Below, in pieces: positions 8,881 through 18,643 of a stretch of 64,000 nt of DNA. Where the stretch lies: assembly GCF_017873965.1 (NCBI RefSeq), contig NZ_JAGGKT010000015.1, forward strand, positions 24,582 through 88,581. Direction: 5' to 3'. This stretch comes from Ammoniphilus resinae (GTDB lineage: Bacteria; Bacillota; Bacilli; Aneurinibacillales; RAOX-1). The notes under the pieces are model-generated. The model saw only the letters and a list, made by a program, of their open reading frames with translations, did not search any database and was not told where the DNA came from. Position 1 is the first letter of the stretch; every line of letters starts with the position of its first letter. The position numbers and the translations under genes are program-made.

Positions 8881-9080
8881 CCAGACAGAAGGGGATAGTG
8901 GCTACAGGTTAAGGAAAAGGGTGTACTCGTACTACAAGAGTCACTTCGATTACCCTTCGTGATTCCGGACGGAAGGGGATAGTGGACACAGGTTGAGGAA
9001 AAGGGTGTACTCGTACTACAAGGGTCACTTCGATTACCCTTCCTCAGGACTCCGGACGGAAGGGGATAGTGGGCACAGGT
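8881..9080 (-). repeat. Family A repeat array, 3 cores in - orientation
   Basis: GGGATAGTG anchors lie at 8892, 8976 and 9063 (spacings 84 and 87). Units are highly similar to each other (GGAAAAGGGTGTACTCGTAC and CACTTCGATTACCCTTC occur twice). The spacer to the + array is only about 50 bp. No gene is supported in 8494-9247; a short - strand reading frame here only translates the repeats. Confidence 0.85.
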
Positions 9081-9153
9081 ACCAGAAATGAACACATCCA
9101 TCTATTCCACCGGAATATTGAGCAAACAGCCATCCCACCACAACCATTAATAC

Positions 9154-9188
9154 CGTCCTCCCATCAAAAACACGGGAGGGCGTTTATT
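9154..9188 (+). terminator. Hairpin/terminator before the acyl-CoA operon
   Basis: CGTCCTCCC / GGGAGGGCG stem (one wobble pair) with an 11-base loop, followed by TTTATTG. The T tract is imperfect. Confidence 0.55.
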
Positions 9189-9198
9189 GCCATAATAA

Positions 9199-9227
9199 TT
9201 GACTGAGCGGTCAGTCAGAAATTAGCA
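9199..9227 (+). promoter_or_regulatory. TetR/FadR-type operator and promoter of the acyl-CoA operon
   Basis: TGACTGA-N4-TCAGTCA at 9200-9217 is a perfect 18-bp palindrome typical of TetR-family operators. It covers a -35-like TTGACT (9199-9204); a weak -10 (TTAGCA) could lie at 9222. The operon encodes its own TetR regulator (14668-15306), so feedback by acyl-CoA is a reasonable inference. Confidence 0.65.
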
Positions 9228-9247
9228 AAAAAAGGAGGAGAGAAACT

Positions 9248-10471
9248 ATGGAAACGAATAAACCTTTGAAAAAATCAAAATCTAACGGATCCGTGAAAAC
9301 CGTGATTGTCAGTGCAGCGAGAACACCCTTTGGGAAATTCGGAGGGGCTTTGAAAGATCTCACGGCTGTAGAACTTGGAGGCTCAGTGATTAAGGAATCG
9401 TTGAAACGAGCGGATATTTCGCCAGACCAAGTGGATGAAGTGATTATGGGCATGGTACTGCAGGCGGGGGCAGGGCAAATCCCCTCGCGTCAGGCGGCAA
9501 GATTAGCCGGGCTACCATGGGAGGTGCAGACCGAAACGATTAACAAAGTGTGCGCATCTGGATTAAGGGCAGTGACTCTAGCAGACCAGATTATTCGTGC
9601 AGGGGATGCTTCGATTATTGTAGCTGGGGGAATGGAAAGCATGAGCAATGCGCCGTATGCCCTCCCGAAAGCTCGCTTTGGGGCCAGGATGGGGAATGCG
9701 GAAATGAAGGATTTGATGGTTTCTGACGGACTGACTTGTGCTTTTGATCAGGTGCATATGGCGGTTCATGGAAGCAAAGTGGCTGCAGAATACGGGATTA
9801 CCCGGGAAGCCCAGGATGCATGGGCACTTCGCAGCCATCAGCGGGCGATCGAGGCCATAGAAAGCGGGAAGTTCAGTGAAGAAATTGCCCCCGTGGAGGT
9901 TCCAACGAAAAAAGGCGCCCCGATCATCGTCATACAAGACGAGGGACCGCGCAAGGATACGAGCTTGGAACAGCTGCAGAAGCTGTCGCCGATTTTTGTT
10001 GCGGATGGGACGGTGACAGCGGGGAATGCGCCGGGTGTCAATGACGGAGCGGGAGCACTCGTGCTGATGTCCGAGGAAGCTGCGAAGGAACAACACAAGC
10101 AGCCTTTAGCTACGATTCTTGGCCATGCGGCAGTTGGGCAGCCTGCACCGTATATTGCTACAACGCCAGGACTCGCGATCCAAAAACTGCTCCAAAAAAC
10201 CGGCTACAAGCTTTCCGATATCGATTTGTTTGAAGTGAACGAGGCGTTTGCGGCGGTAACTTTGACAAGTGAAAAAATCGTCGGCTGGGATCCGCAAAAG
10301 GTCAACGTCAACGGGGGAGCGATCGCCTTTGGCCATCCGATTGGGGCAAGCGGAGCGCGCATCCTGACGACTTTAATTTACGAGCTGCGTCGTCGTGGTG
10401 GGGGACTTGGGATAGCCGCAATTTGCAGCGGGGCAGCACAGGGCGATGCAATTCTAGTAGAGGTACATTAA
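9248..10471 (+). CDS. Acetyl-CoA acetyltransferase (thiolase)
   Basis: Catalyses the thiolytic/condensing step between acetyl-CoA and acetoacetyl-CoA or other 3-ketoacyl-CoA. 407 residues. Nucleophile C102 lies in [10 protein letters not shown]363 in [10 protein letters not shown], and the second active-site cysteine C393 in CSGAAQGDA, where GGG is more usual. NEAFAAV is also present. A lysine-rich extension of about 17 residues precedes the normal start [20 protein letters not shown] precedes the ATG. It is the first gene of a seven-gene operon. Confidence 0.93.
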   Translation: METNKPLKKSKSNGSVKTVIVSAARTPFGKFGGALKDLTAVELGGSVIKESLKRADISPDQVDEVIMGMVLQAGAGQIPSRQAARLAGLPWEVQTETINKVCASGLRAVTLADQIIRAGDASIIVAGGMESMSNAPYALPKARFGARMGNAEMKDLMVSDGLTCAFDQVHMAVHGSKVAAEYGITREAQDAWALRSHQRAIEAIESGKFSEEIAPVEVPTKKGAPIIVIQDEGPRKDTSLEQLQKLSPIFVADGTVTAGNAPGVNDGAGALVLMSEEAAKEQHKQPLATILGHAAVGQPAPYIATTPGLAIQKLLQKTGYKLSDIDLFEVNEAFAAVTLTSEKIVGWDPQKVNVNGGAIAFGHPIGASGARILTTLIYELRRRGGGLGIAAICSGAAQGDAILVEVH

Positions 10472-10502
10472 ATTAAATAGAATGAGAGAGGGGTCTAAGA
10501 CA

Positions 10503-11357
10503 ATGGGGATACAAACAATGATGGTAATCGGCGCGGGACAAATGGGAAGCGGGATCGCACAGGTGGCGGCGACTGCTGGTTTTCGCGTGATTTTGAACGA
10601 TATACAAGACGAGTTCATCCAAAGGGGGTTAAAAGGAATCCAGAAAAACCTCACCCGTGATGTGGAAAAAGGGCGCAAAACCGAGCAGGAAAAAGCAGAG
10701 ATTCTCGCCCGCATCGAGCCATCCACCGACCTTCAAGCAGCGGCGCAAACAGATTTTGTCATCGAGGCCATTATTGAAAACTTGGATAAGAAAGCAGAGA
10801 TTTTCCGCCAACTAGATGCCATTTGTCCACCGCAAACCATTTTAGCTTCCAACACATCTTCTTTGCCCATCACGGAAATTGCCGCGGTGACAAATCGCCC
10901 GGAAAAAGTCATCGGGATGCATTTCATGAACCCAGTTCCGGTGATGAAGCTGATTGAGGTGATCCGCGGACTGGCGACATCGGATGAAACCTATCAAATC
11001 GTCGAAGATCTATCAAAAAAAATGCAGAAGATCCCTGTAGAGGTGAACGATTTCCCTGGTTTTATCTCCAACCGAGTGCTGATGCCGATGATTAACGAAG
11101 CGATTTATTGCGTCTATGAAGGCGTGGCGAAACCGGAGGCGATCGACCAAATCATGAAGTTGGGGATGAACCACCCGATGGGACCGCTGACCTTGGCGGA
11201 TTTTATCGGGCTGGATACTTGCCTTTATATCATGGAAGTGCTGCACGAAGGGTTCGGCGATTCGAAGTACCGCCCTTGTCCACTGTTAAGAAAGTATGTA
11301 AAAGCTGGCTGGCTGGGGAAAAAATCAGGACGGGGATTTTTCCGTTACGAGTCATAG
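10503..11357 (+). CDS. 3-hydroxybutyryl-CoA dehydrogenase
   Basis: NAD(P)-dependent oxidation of 3-hydroxyacyl-CoA; also the reverse step in butyryl-CoA formation. 284 residues from the ATG at 10503, which follows a GAGAGGGG site. Rossmann motif GAGQMGSG lies at about 11-18. [24 protein letters not shown] and [15 protein letters not shown] are family signatures. The frame extends to 10482, but that start gives a non-conserved leader. Chain-length preference cannot be read from sequence. Confidence 0.93.
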   Translation: MGIQTMMVIGAGQMGSGIAQVAATAGFRVILNDIQDEFIQRGLKGIQKNLTRDVEKGRKTEQEKAEILARIEPSTDLQAAAQTDFVIEAIIENLDKKAEIFRQLDAICPPQTILASNTSSLPITEIAAVTNRPEKVIGMHFMNPVPVMKLIEVIRGLATSDETYQIVEDLSKKMQKIPVEVNDFPGFISNRVLMPMINEAIYCVYEGVAKPEAIDQIMKLGMNHPMGPLTLADFIGLDTCLYIMEVLHEGFGDSKYRPCPLLRKYVKAGWLGKKSGRGFFRYES

Positions 11358-11389
11358 TTTCAACACGATGAAAAAGGGGTGTAACGGAA

Positions 11390-12532
11390 ATGAACTTTCT
11401 CTTTAACGAAGAACAGGAAATGATGGGCAAGATGGTGCGCGACTTTGCAAAGAAGGAAATTGCCCCCTGCGTGGAGAAGATGGAAGAAACAGATGAATTC
11501 CCATTGGCGTTGATTCGTAAAATGGGAGAGCAAGGATTCATGGGCATTCCCATTTCGGAAAAGTGGGGCGGTGCAGGGGCAGACTTTGTTGCCTTCATTC
11601 AGGCAATTCATGAAATTTCCAAGGTGAGTGCAACCGTCGGGGCGATTTTGTCGGTGCATACCTCGTTGGGGATTAACCCGATTTTAACCTTTGGCTCAGA
11701 AGAACAAAAACAAAAGTACCTTCCTAAAATGACGGCGGGTGAGTATATCGGTGCTTTTGCCTTGACGGAAAGCGGTGCGGGCTCTGATGCGGCGAAAATC
11801 AAGACGACCGCGGTCAAAAAAGGGGAGTATTACGAACTGAACGGCTCGAAGATTTTCATCACCAACGGTGGGGCCGCACAAACGTATTTGACATTCGCTG
11901 TGTCAGACCCAACAAAGGGATCGAAAGGGATCTCCGCTTTTATCGTGGAAAAAGGAACACCCGGCTTTACCATCGGCAAAAAGGAAAAGAAGATGGGGCT
12001 GCATGGCTCCAGCACGGTGGAACTGATTTTTGACCAGGCAAAAGTGCCCGCAAGTCAGCTGCTAGGTGTGGAAGGGCAGGGATTCGAAATCGCCATGGCG
12101 AACCTCGACGTCGGCCGTATCGGGATCGGCGCACAGGCGCTAGGCATTGCCGAAGCAGCCCTGGAGCATTCCCTTGCCTATGCCAAGGAGCGTGAACAGT
12201 TCGGCCGGCCGATTTCCGCTTTCCAAGGGATCTCCTTTAAGCTCGCCGACATGGCGACACAGATCGAAGCCGCAAGGCTCATGGTCTACCGGGCAGCGAC
12301 CCTGCGTGCACAGGGAATTAAATGTGGGCGTGAAGCCTCGATGGCCAAACGTCTGGCCAGTGATACCGCAATGCAGGTGACCACCGAGGCGATCCAAATT
12401 TTCGGCGGCTATGGCTATATCCGGGAGTATCCCGTGGAGAGATTGTTCCGTGATGCGAAAGTGACCCAAATCTATGAAGGCACCAACGAAATTCAGCGGG
12501 TCGTGATTTCTAGATATCTTTTAGAAGACTAG
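11390..12532 (+). CDS. Acyl-CoA dehydrogenase, short/branched-chain type (1 of 2)
   Basis: FAD enzyme that introduces the alpha-beta double bond in acyl-CoA; electrons go to ETF. 380 residues. The FAD/substrate signature ALTESGAGSDAAKIKT and the C-terminal block [20 protein letters not shown] contain the usual glutamate base (YEGTNE). AAGGGGTG precedes the ATG. It is followed 12 bases later by a paralogue of equal length, so the pair may differ in chain length or branching preference. Confidence 0.92.
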   Translation: MNFLFNEEQEMMGKMVRDFAKKEIAPCVEKMEETDEFPLALIRKMGEQGFMGIPISEKWGGAGADFVAFIQAIHEISKVSATVGAILSVHTSLGINPILTFGSEEQKQKYLPKMTAGEYIGAFALTESGAGSDAAKIKTTAVKKGEYYELNGSKIFITNGGAAQTYLTFAVSDPTKGSKGISAFIVEKGTPGFTIGKKEKKMGLHGSSTVELIFDQAKVPASQLLGVEGQGFEIAMANLDVGRIGIGAQALGIAEAALEHSLAYAKEREQFGRPISAFQGISFKLADMATQIEAARLMVYRAATLRAQGIKCGREASMAKRLASDTAMQVTTEAIQIFGGYGYIREYPVERLFRDAKVTQIYEGTNEIQRVVISRYLLED

Positions 12533-12544
12533 GGAGGAATAACC

Positions 12545-13687
12545 GTGAATTTTCAACTATCCGAAGAACATCAAATGATGCAGAAAATGGTTCGTGAATT
12601 TGCCTTGAAGGAATGTGGTCCAACAGCCGCCGAGAGGGATGAAGAAGAGCGCTGGGATATGGGAATCTGGCGAAAAATGGTCGATCTTGGCCTGAGCGGA
12701 ATCCCTTGGCCGGAAAAATACGGCGGTGTCGGCGCAGATTATCTAAGCTACGTGATCGCTGTAGAAGAGCTGTCCCGCGTGGATTCTTCAGTCGGTGTTA
12801 CATTATCGGCGCATACCTCGCTGGCGAGCTGGCCGATCTATAAATTTGGGACGGAAGAGCAGAAACAAACCTATTTGCGCGCCTTAGCCGAGGGGAGAAG
12901 CTTGGGAGCCTACTGCCTGACAGAACCAGGTTCTGGATCCGATGCCGCTGGGATGAAAACCACCGCCGTGCTAAAAGGGGATGAATGGATCCTGAACGGC
13001 TCAAAAATTTTCATCACCAACGGACTTGATGCCGATATCTTTGTCGTCTTTGCCCAGACCAACCCGGAATTAAAGCATAAAGGAATCGGAGCTTTTATTG
13101 TCGAGCGCAAGTTCCCTGGTTTTTCTGTCGGGAAGAAGGAAAAGAAAATGGGTATCCGTTCATCTTCCACCACCGAAGTGATTTTTGAGGACTGCCGCGT
13201 TCCCAAGGAAAATCTGTTGGGGCAAGTCGGCGAAGGCTTTAAAATCGCCATGATGACGCTCGATGGGGGCCGCTCAGGAATTGCTGCACAGGCCCTCGGA
13301 ATCGCCCAAGGCGCTTTTGACCATGCACTTGCTTACGCGAAGCAAAGAAATCAGTTTGGCAAGCCGATTGCCAAACTGCAGGCGATTCAATTCAAGCTAG
13401 CCGACATGGCAACGAAAATCGAAGCCGCGCGTCTCTTGACGTACCAAGGGGCTTGGCGGGAGGATCAAGGCCTTCCTTATGGATTGCAATCCTCGATGTC
13501 AAAGCTCTATGCTGGCGATATCGCGATGGAAGTGACGACAGAGGCCGTGCAAGTTTTTGGCGGGTATGGCTACACGAGGGAATATCCAGTTGAACGATTC
13601 ATGCGCGATGCAAAAATTACGCAAATCTACGAAGGAACGAACGAAATCCAGCGTGTTGTGATTGCTGGGCATATTTTAAAAGACTAG
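12545..13687 (+). CDS. Acyl-CoA dehydrogenase, short/branched-chain type (2 of 2)
   Basis: Second 380-residue acyl-CoA dehydrogenase. It carries [20 protein letters not shown] and [23 protein letters not shown] start at 12545 after a GGGAGG site. The protein is clearly paralogous to the preceding gene but well diverged, so this is not a recent duplication. Placement with thiolase, hydroxyacyl-CoA dehydrogenase and isobutyryl-CoA mutase points to butyryl- or isobutyryl-type substrates (inference). Confidence 0.92.
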   Translation: MNFQLSEEHQMMQKMVREFALKECGPTAAERDEEERWDMGIWRKMVDLGLSGIPWPEKYGGVGADYLSYVIAVEELSRVDSSVGVTLSAHTSLASWPIYKFGTEEQKQTYLRALAEGRSLGAYCLTEPGSGSDAAGMKTTAVLKGDEWILNGSKIFITNGLDADIFVVFAQTNPELKHKGIGAFIVERKFPGFSVGKKEKKMGIRSSSTTEVIFEDCRVPKENLLGQVGEGFKIAMMTLDGGRSGIAAQALGIAQGAFDHALAYAKQRNQFGKPIAKLQAIQFKLADMATKIEAARLLTYQGAWREDQGLPYGLQSSMSKLYAGDIAMEVTTEAVQVFGGYGYTREYPVERFMRDAKITQIYEGTNEIQRVVIAGHILKD

Positions 13688-13692
13688 GTTAG

Positions 13693-14646
13693 GTGATACC
13701 ATTGCAGGAGCTATCCAAGCGGATTTTGAACGGCGATCGGCGGGCCGCGGCCCGGGCCATTTCTTATATCGAGGATGACCACCCGTTGAAGCAGACGATT
13801 TTGCAGGAGCTGTTTCCTTCCACAGGGAAAGCTTTCGTGATGGGGATTACGGGTTCCCCTGGCGCCGGCAAAAGCTCCCTGGTCGACGTCCTCGTAGCCT
13901 ACCTGCGGGGGCTCGGTTTGACCGTTGGGATCATTGCGGTGGATCCGACCAGCCCCTTCACCGGGGGGGCACTGTTAGGCGACCGGATCCGCATGCAGCG
14001 GCACGCGACAGACCCTGGGGTGTTCATCCGCAGTATGGGAACCCGCGGCAGCCTGGGCGGTCTAGCTCGGGCTAGCAAAGAGGCGATTCGCGTGCTGGAT
14101 GCCTTTGGGCTGGACGTGATCATCGTCGAGACGGTTGGCGTGGGGCAGTCGGAGCTTGATATCATGCATATCGCGGACACGACGGCGGTCGTTTTAAATC
14201 CGGGCGGCGGCGACACGGTACAGGCTTTTAAAGCGGGGATTATGGAAATTGCAGACCTCTTTATTATTAACAAAGCGGATTTGTCGGGCACAAACAAGCT
14301 GATGAGAGAAGTTGAGCAAATGCTCGATCTGGCAAAGCACGACGCAGCTTGGCGACCAACCATTGTGCAAACGATTAGTCTGCAGGAAAAAGGGTTTGAG
14401 GAGCTTTGGGAAGCGTTTTTGAGACATCGAAAGTACCTGGAGGAAAGTGGGGAAGGCGAGCGCCGGCGTTCAAAACACCTTCGGGAGGAAGTGCTGGAGA
14501 TCGTTGATTTCCGCATCCATCAGCAGATGATGAATAAAATAAAGCAAGGGGCCTTTGGGGACCTGCTCGAGCAGGTTGGACAGCGGGTGAAAGATCCTTA
14601 CGAGGCAGCAGATGTGATTTTAAAAGATTATGCTTCAAGCAAATAA
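13693..14646 (+). CDS. meaB: MeaB/ArgK-type GTPase chaperone for B12-dependent mutase
   Basis: G3E-family GTPase that protects and reloads adenosylcobalamin mutases. 317 residues. P-loop GSPGAGKSS lies at about 54-62, followed by [19 protein letters not shown] and the base-recognition NKAD. It sits two genes before icmF, which already carries its own fused G domain. A separate MeaB could serve another mutase elsewhere or assist IcmF. GTG at 13693 or TTG at 13702 are both possible starts; AGGTG at 13691-13695 favours the latter slightly. Confidence 0.9.
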   Translation: MIPLQELSKRILNGDRRAAARAISYIEDDHPLKQTILQELFPSTGKAFVMGITGSPGAGKSSLVDVLVAYLRGLGLTVGIIAVDPTSPFTGGALLGDRIRMQRHATDPGVFIRSMGTRGSLGGLARASKEAIRVLDAFGLDVIIVETVGVGQSELDIMHIADTTAVVLNPGGGDTVQAFKAGIMEIADLFIINKADLSGTNKLMREVEQMLDLAKHDAAWRPTIVQTISLQEKGFEELWEAFLRHRKYLEESGEGERRRSKHLREEVLEIVDFRIHQQMMNKIKQGAFGDLLEQVGQRVKDPYEAADVILKDYASSK

Positions 14647-14667
14647 GTGGAAAAGGAGGGATAGCAG

Positions 14668-15306
14668 ATGAGAGGAGCGGGGAAAAAATCAATTCCAACC
14701 CTCGTAAAAGACCCACAACTCATTGCCCGCAGGCGCGAACAGATCGTTCAGGCAGCTGTCGATTTGTTTATTTCTAAGGGCTTTCATAAGACGACAACCA
14801 GAGAAATTGCTCATTCCTCCGGCTTTTCGATTGGAACGCTTTATGAATATATCGAATCAAAAGAAGACGTGTTGTACCTGGTCTGTGACCATATCCACGG
14901 GGAATTAGAGAAACGGATGCAGGAAGCCTTGGTTGAATCCCAGACTGGAGCCGATACGCTGCGACAGGCGATTCGCGTTTTTGCGCATGTGATGGAGCAA
15001 ATGGATGATCAGGTTTTGTTGATCTATCAAGAAATTAAGTCCCTTCCAAACGAGCCGATGAAATACGTGCTGCGGCGGGAGGAAGCGATTACGGAGATTT
15101 TTGAACGGATTCTGCAAAAGGGGATTGCTGATGGATCCTTGCAGGTCGATCCGAAAGATGTCAAGCTAATGGCCCAAAACATCATCATTCTCGGCGAGAT
15201 GTGGGTGTTTCGCCGTTGGGCTTTGCGCAAACATTATACGTTGGAGGAATACATCGAAGCACAAACGAATCTTCTATTGCAAAGGCTGACACATCACCAC
15301 TCGTAA
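14668..15306 (+). CDS. TetR/AcrR family regulator, FadR-like
   Basis: 212 residues with an N-terminal TetR HTH (REQIVQAAVDLFISKGFHKT, then TTREIAHSSGFSIGTLYEY) and a helical ligand domain. AAAGGAGGG precedes the ATG. It is embedded in the acyl-CoA operon, like fadR (ysiA) in the B. subtilis fatty acid operon. By inference it represses through the palindrome at 9200-9217 and perhaps 6347-6360, with an acyl-CoA as inducer. Confidence 0.85.
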   Translation: MRGAGKKSIPTLVKDPQLIARRREQIVQAAVDLFISKGFHKTTTREIAHSSGFSIGTLYEYIESKEDVLYLVCDHIHGELEKRMQEALVESQTGADTLRQAIRVFAHVMEQMDDQVLLIYQEIKSLPNEPMKYVLRREEAITEIFERILQKGIADGSLQVDPKDVKLMAQNIIILGEMWVFRRWALRKHYTLEEYIEAQTNLLLQRLTHHHS

Positions 15307-15333
15307 ATTTGCGTTGGAGGGAGAAGTGAAAGC

Positions 15334-18300
15334 ATGGAAAAGGCAGTCTATCGCCTGCAGCACCACGTACGGTTTGTCACGGCCACGGCGCTTTTTGACG
15401 GACACGATGCGGCGATCAATATTATGCGGCGGATTTTGCAGGCTTCAGGTGTGGAAGTGATCCATCTTGGACACAATCGTTCCGTCGGTGAAATCGTTCG
15501 CGCTGCCATTCAAGAGGATGTCCAGGGGATTGCGGTTAGTTCCTATCAAGGCGGGCATGTCGAGTTTTTGAAATATATGTTTGATCGGTTGAAAGAAAAA
15601 GGGGCCGGACATATCAAAATTTTCGCCGGGGGCGGCGGGGTGATCATTCCTCGCGAGATTAAGGAACTCGAGAATTATGGGATTGCCAAAATCTTTTCCC
15701 CCGACGATGGGCGAGAGCTGGGCTTGCAGGGCATGATCAATCATATGATTCGGCTGACTGATTACCCGACTCCAAAAGATCTTGCCGCGGTTTTGGTTGG
15801 GCTACGGGATCGGAACGAAGCCGCCGTGGGGCGGATGATTACTTTTGCAGAAGAGGCGGCCACTCTCCCTTATAATCAGGCGGTGGCGAAGGCTCTGGAG
15901 AAACTCCGTGCTAACGCACCCTCTGTTCCTGTCATCGGCATCACGGGCACAGGCGGCGCAGGTAAAAGCTCGCTCACCGATGAGCTGATCCGCCGCTTTT
16001 TGGAGCAATTCCCGAATTGCACGGTAGCGGTCCTTTCAGTAGATCCTTCAAAAATGAAGTCCGGAGGCGCCCTGCTTGGTGACCGAATTCGCATGAATGC
16101 GATAGACCATCCCCGAGTGTACATGCGCAGTCTAGCGACCCGCCATGCACGCTCCGAGCTGAGTGAAGCGATCGAAGACGCGATCGCGATTGTCAAAAAC
16201 GCCGGTTTTAATCTAGTGATCGTGGAAACGAGCGGGATTGGGCAGGGGAATTCGGGGATTGTTGATTTAGTAGATTTGTCGATATACGTGATGACGAGTG
16301 AGTTCGGGGCCGCATCACAGCTGGAGAAAATTGACATGATTGATTATGCCGATCTGATCGTGATTAATAAGTTTGAACGCCGTGGCTCGGAGGATGCGCT
16401 GCGCGATGTGCGCAAGCAATTTAAACGCAGCCGAGAGCTGTTTATGGCGGAGGATCAAGATCTGCCGGTGTTCGGGACGATCGCCAGCCAATTTTATGAT
16501 CCAGGAACAAATGTGCTGTTTGCAAACCTAATGAAGTTGATTGAAGAGAAAACGGGCGGAAGCTGGCCAACCACTTACGATCACCAAATTGAGAAAGTAA
16601 CGAAACGCAACCTCATTATCCCACCGGATCAGATGAATTATTTAGCGGAGGTTGTGCAAACGGTAAGACGATACAAAAGGTTCACCGAAGAACAAGTTGG
16701 CTATGCCCGCAAGCTTTATCAATTGTTGGGAACTCTTGAGTTAGTGAAAGATGAATCATTTTCCGGGAAATTAAGGGAAATGGTGGAAAGCTACGAATCT
16801 CGTTTGCACCCTGAGTGTAAGCAGTTTTTAACAGATTGGCCGAAAATCAAGGAAGCCTACTCCAAAGATCAACTCACCACCCAAGTCAGAAATCGCGAAA
16901 TTTCTACAGACCTATACGTTGAAACCCTCTCAGGAAACAAAATCCGCAAAATAAGCTTGCCGAAATTTGAAGACTATGGCGAATTGCTCCGTTGGGCGAT
17001 GCTCGAAAATCTCCCCGGATCCTATCCCTATACCGCAGGCGTTTTTCCTTTTAAACGAACGAATGAAGATCCCAAGCGGCAGTTTGCCGGAGAAGGGACG
17101 CCAGAACGAACAAACCGCCGCTTTCATTTTCTCTGCCAAAACGACCCAGCCAAGCGTCTTTCCACCGCCTTTGATAGTGTCACGCTGTATGGCCAAGATC
17201 CCGATCTCCGTCCCGATATCTATGGGAAAGTGGGGAACAGCGGCGTCAGTGTCTGTACCTTGGATGATATGAAAAAACTGTACGCTGGATTTGACCTCTG
17301 CGATCCATCGACAAGTGTCTCGATGACGATTAACGGGCCTGCGCCAATTATTTTGGCGTTTTATATGAATGCGGCGATTGATCAGCAGGTCGATAGGTTT
17401 GTTGCAGAACACGGCCGGCAACCTGATCAGAAGGAATACGAGGAAATCAAGGCGATGACGCTTAGCACCGTTCGAGGAACGGTCCAGGCGGACATTCTAA
17501 AAGAGGACCAGGGGCAGAACACCTGCATCTTTTCTACCGAATTTGCGCTCAAAATGATGGGGGATATCCAGCAGTATTTTATCCATCACAAGGTTCGGAA
17601 CTATTATTCGGTCAGCATCAGCGGCTACCATATCGCCGAGGCCGGGGCCAACCCGATCACGCAGCTTGCCTTAACCCTTGCCAATGGGTTTACCTATGTG
17701 GAATATTACCTGAGCCGGGGGATGCACATCGATGATTTTGCGCCGAACTTGAGCTTCTTTTTCAGCAATGGACTCGAACCGGAGTACACGGTGATGGGGC
17801 GTGTCGCCCGCCGTATTTGGGCGATTGTGATGAAGCTGAAATATGGTGGGAACGAACGCAGCCAAAAGCTCAAATACCACATCCAAACCTCCGGCCGCTC
17901 CCTGCACGCACAGGAAATGGACTTTAACGATATTCGCACCACCTTGCAAGCCTTGCTCGCCCTTCACGATAATTGCAATTCCCTACACACCAATGCTTAC
18001 GATGAAGCGATCACCACACCTACAGAAAACTCCGTGCGCAGGGCGATGGCGATTCAGTTAATTATTAATAAGGAGTTTGGTTTGGCGAAAAACGAAAATC
18101 CGTGGCAAGGCTCTTTTATTATCGAAGAGTTGACAGATTTGGTAGAAGAGGCGGTTTTGGAGGAATTCCTTCGCTTGGATCGTCGTGGGGGTGTACTTGG
18201 CGCCATGGAGACGGGGTATCAGCGAGGAAAAATCCAAGACGAATCGCTTTACTATGAGCATAAAAAACACACCGGCGAATTGCCAATTATCGGGGTCAAC

Positions 18301-18573
18301 ACCTTTATCAACCCCAACGCAAGTGAAGCTGACTATGAAATCGAGTTGGCCCGCTCCACCGAAGAAGAGAAACAAACCCAGATCCGCAACCTTCAGGAGT
18401 TTTTGTCGCGGAACAAGTCTGATGCTCCGGTGGCCCTCGAGCGCTTGAAGCAAACCGCGCGGGACGGCGGAAATATTTTTGCTGAGCTTATGGAAACCGT
18501 CCGCCACGCTTCGCTCGGGCAAATCACCCAGGCTTTGTACGAAGTTGGCGGGCAATATCGGAGGAATATGTGA
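15334..18573 (+). CDS. icmF: Fused isobutyryl-CoA mutase IcmF
   Basis: Adenosylcobalamin enzyme interconverting isobutyryl-CoA and n-butyryl-CoA. 1079 residues, the full length of the fused family. The N-terminal B12 domain has DGHDAA, with H24 as the predicted cobalt ligand. A MeaI-type G domain follows, with P-loop GTGGAGKSS at about 209-217 and [16 protein letters not shown]. The large mutase barrel includes TAGVFPFKR and [19 protein letters not shown] precedes the ATG. It ends the operon and links valine or branched-chain fatty acid catabolism to butyryl-CoA oxidation. Related pivalyl-CoA-type mutases cannot be excluded. Confidence 0.95.
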   Translation: MEKAVYRLQHHVRFVTATALFDGHDAAINIMRRILQASGVEVIHLGHNRSVGEIVRAAIQEDVQGIAVSSYQGGHVEFLKYMFDRLKEKGAGHIKIFAGGGGVIIPREIKELENYGIAKIFSPDDGRELGLQGMINHMIRLTDYPTPKDLAAVLVGLRDRNEAAVGRMITFAEEAATLPYNQAVAKALEKLRANAPSVPVIGITGTGGAGKSSLTDELIRRFLEQFPNCTVAVLSVDPSKMKSGGALLGDRIRMNAIDHPRVYMRSLATRHARSELSEAIEDAIAIVKNAGFNLVIVETSGIGQGNSGIVDLVDLSIYVMTSEFGAASQLEKIDMIDYADLIVINKFERRGSEDALRDVRKQFKRSRELFMAEDQDLPVFGTIASQFYDPGTNVLFANLMKLIEEKTGGSWPTTYDHQIEKVTKRNLIIPPDQMNYLAEVVQTVRRYKRFTEEQVGYARKLYQLLGTLELVKDESFSGKLREMVESYESRLHPECKQFLTDWPKIKEAYSKDQLTTQVRNREISTDLYVETLSGNKIRKISLPKFEDYGELLRWAMLENLPGSYPYTAGVFPFKRTNEDPKRQFAGEGTPERTNRRFHFLCQNDPAKRLSTAFDSVTLYGQDPDLRPDIYGKVGNSGVSVCTLDDMKKLYAGFDLCDPSTSVSMTINGPAPIILAFYMNAAIDQQVDRFVAEHGRQPDQKEYEEIKAMTLSTVRGTVQADILKEDQGQNTCIFSTEFALKMMGDIQQYFIHHKVRNYYSVSISGYHIAEAGANPITQLALTLANGFTYVEYYLSRGMHIDDFAPNLSFFFSNGLEPEYTVMGRVARRIWAIVMKLKYGGNERSQKLKYHIQTSGRSLHAQEMDFNDIRTTLQALLALHDNCNSLHTNAYDEAITTPTENSVRRAMAIQLIINKEFGLAKNENPWQGSFIIEELTDLVEEAVLEEFLRLDRRGGVLGAMETGYQRGKIQDESLYYEHKKHTGELPIIGVNTFINPNASEADYEIELARSTEEEKQTQIRNLQEFLSRNKSDAPVALERLKQTARDGGNIFAELMETVRHASLGQITQALYEVGGQYRRNM

Positions 18574-18601
18574 TAACTTTGTGGTCTGCCTAAGAAACTG
18601 T

Positions 18602-18643
18602 AAAAGGGTTGCAAACTAGATTTAGCCATTTGCAACCCTTTTT
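18602..18643. terminator. Strong bidirectional terminator between icmF and the convergent gene
   Basis: 14-bp stem AAAAGGGTTGCAAA / TTTGCAACCCTTTT followed by T on +; the complementary A run serves the - strand gene that ends at 18642. Confidence 0.9.

Noticed and set aside
8826..9101. A 91-residue - strand frame with HYPLPSG repeats
   Set aside because: It is a straight translation of family A units; similar HYPLxSG words appear in other frames wherever the core occurs, with no start signal.
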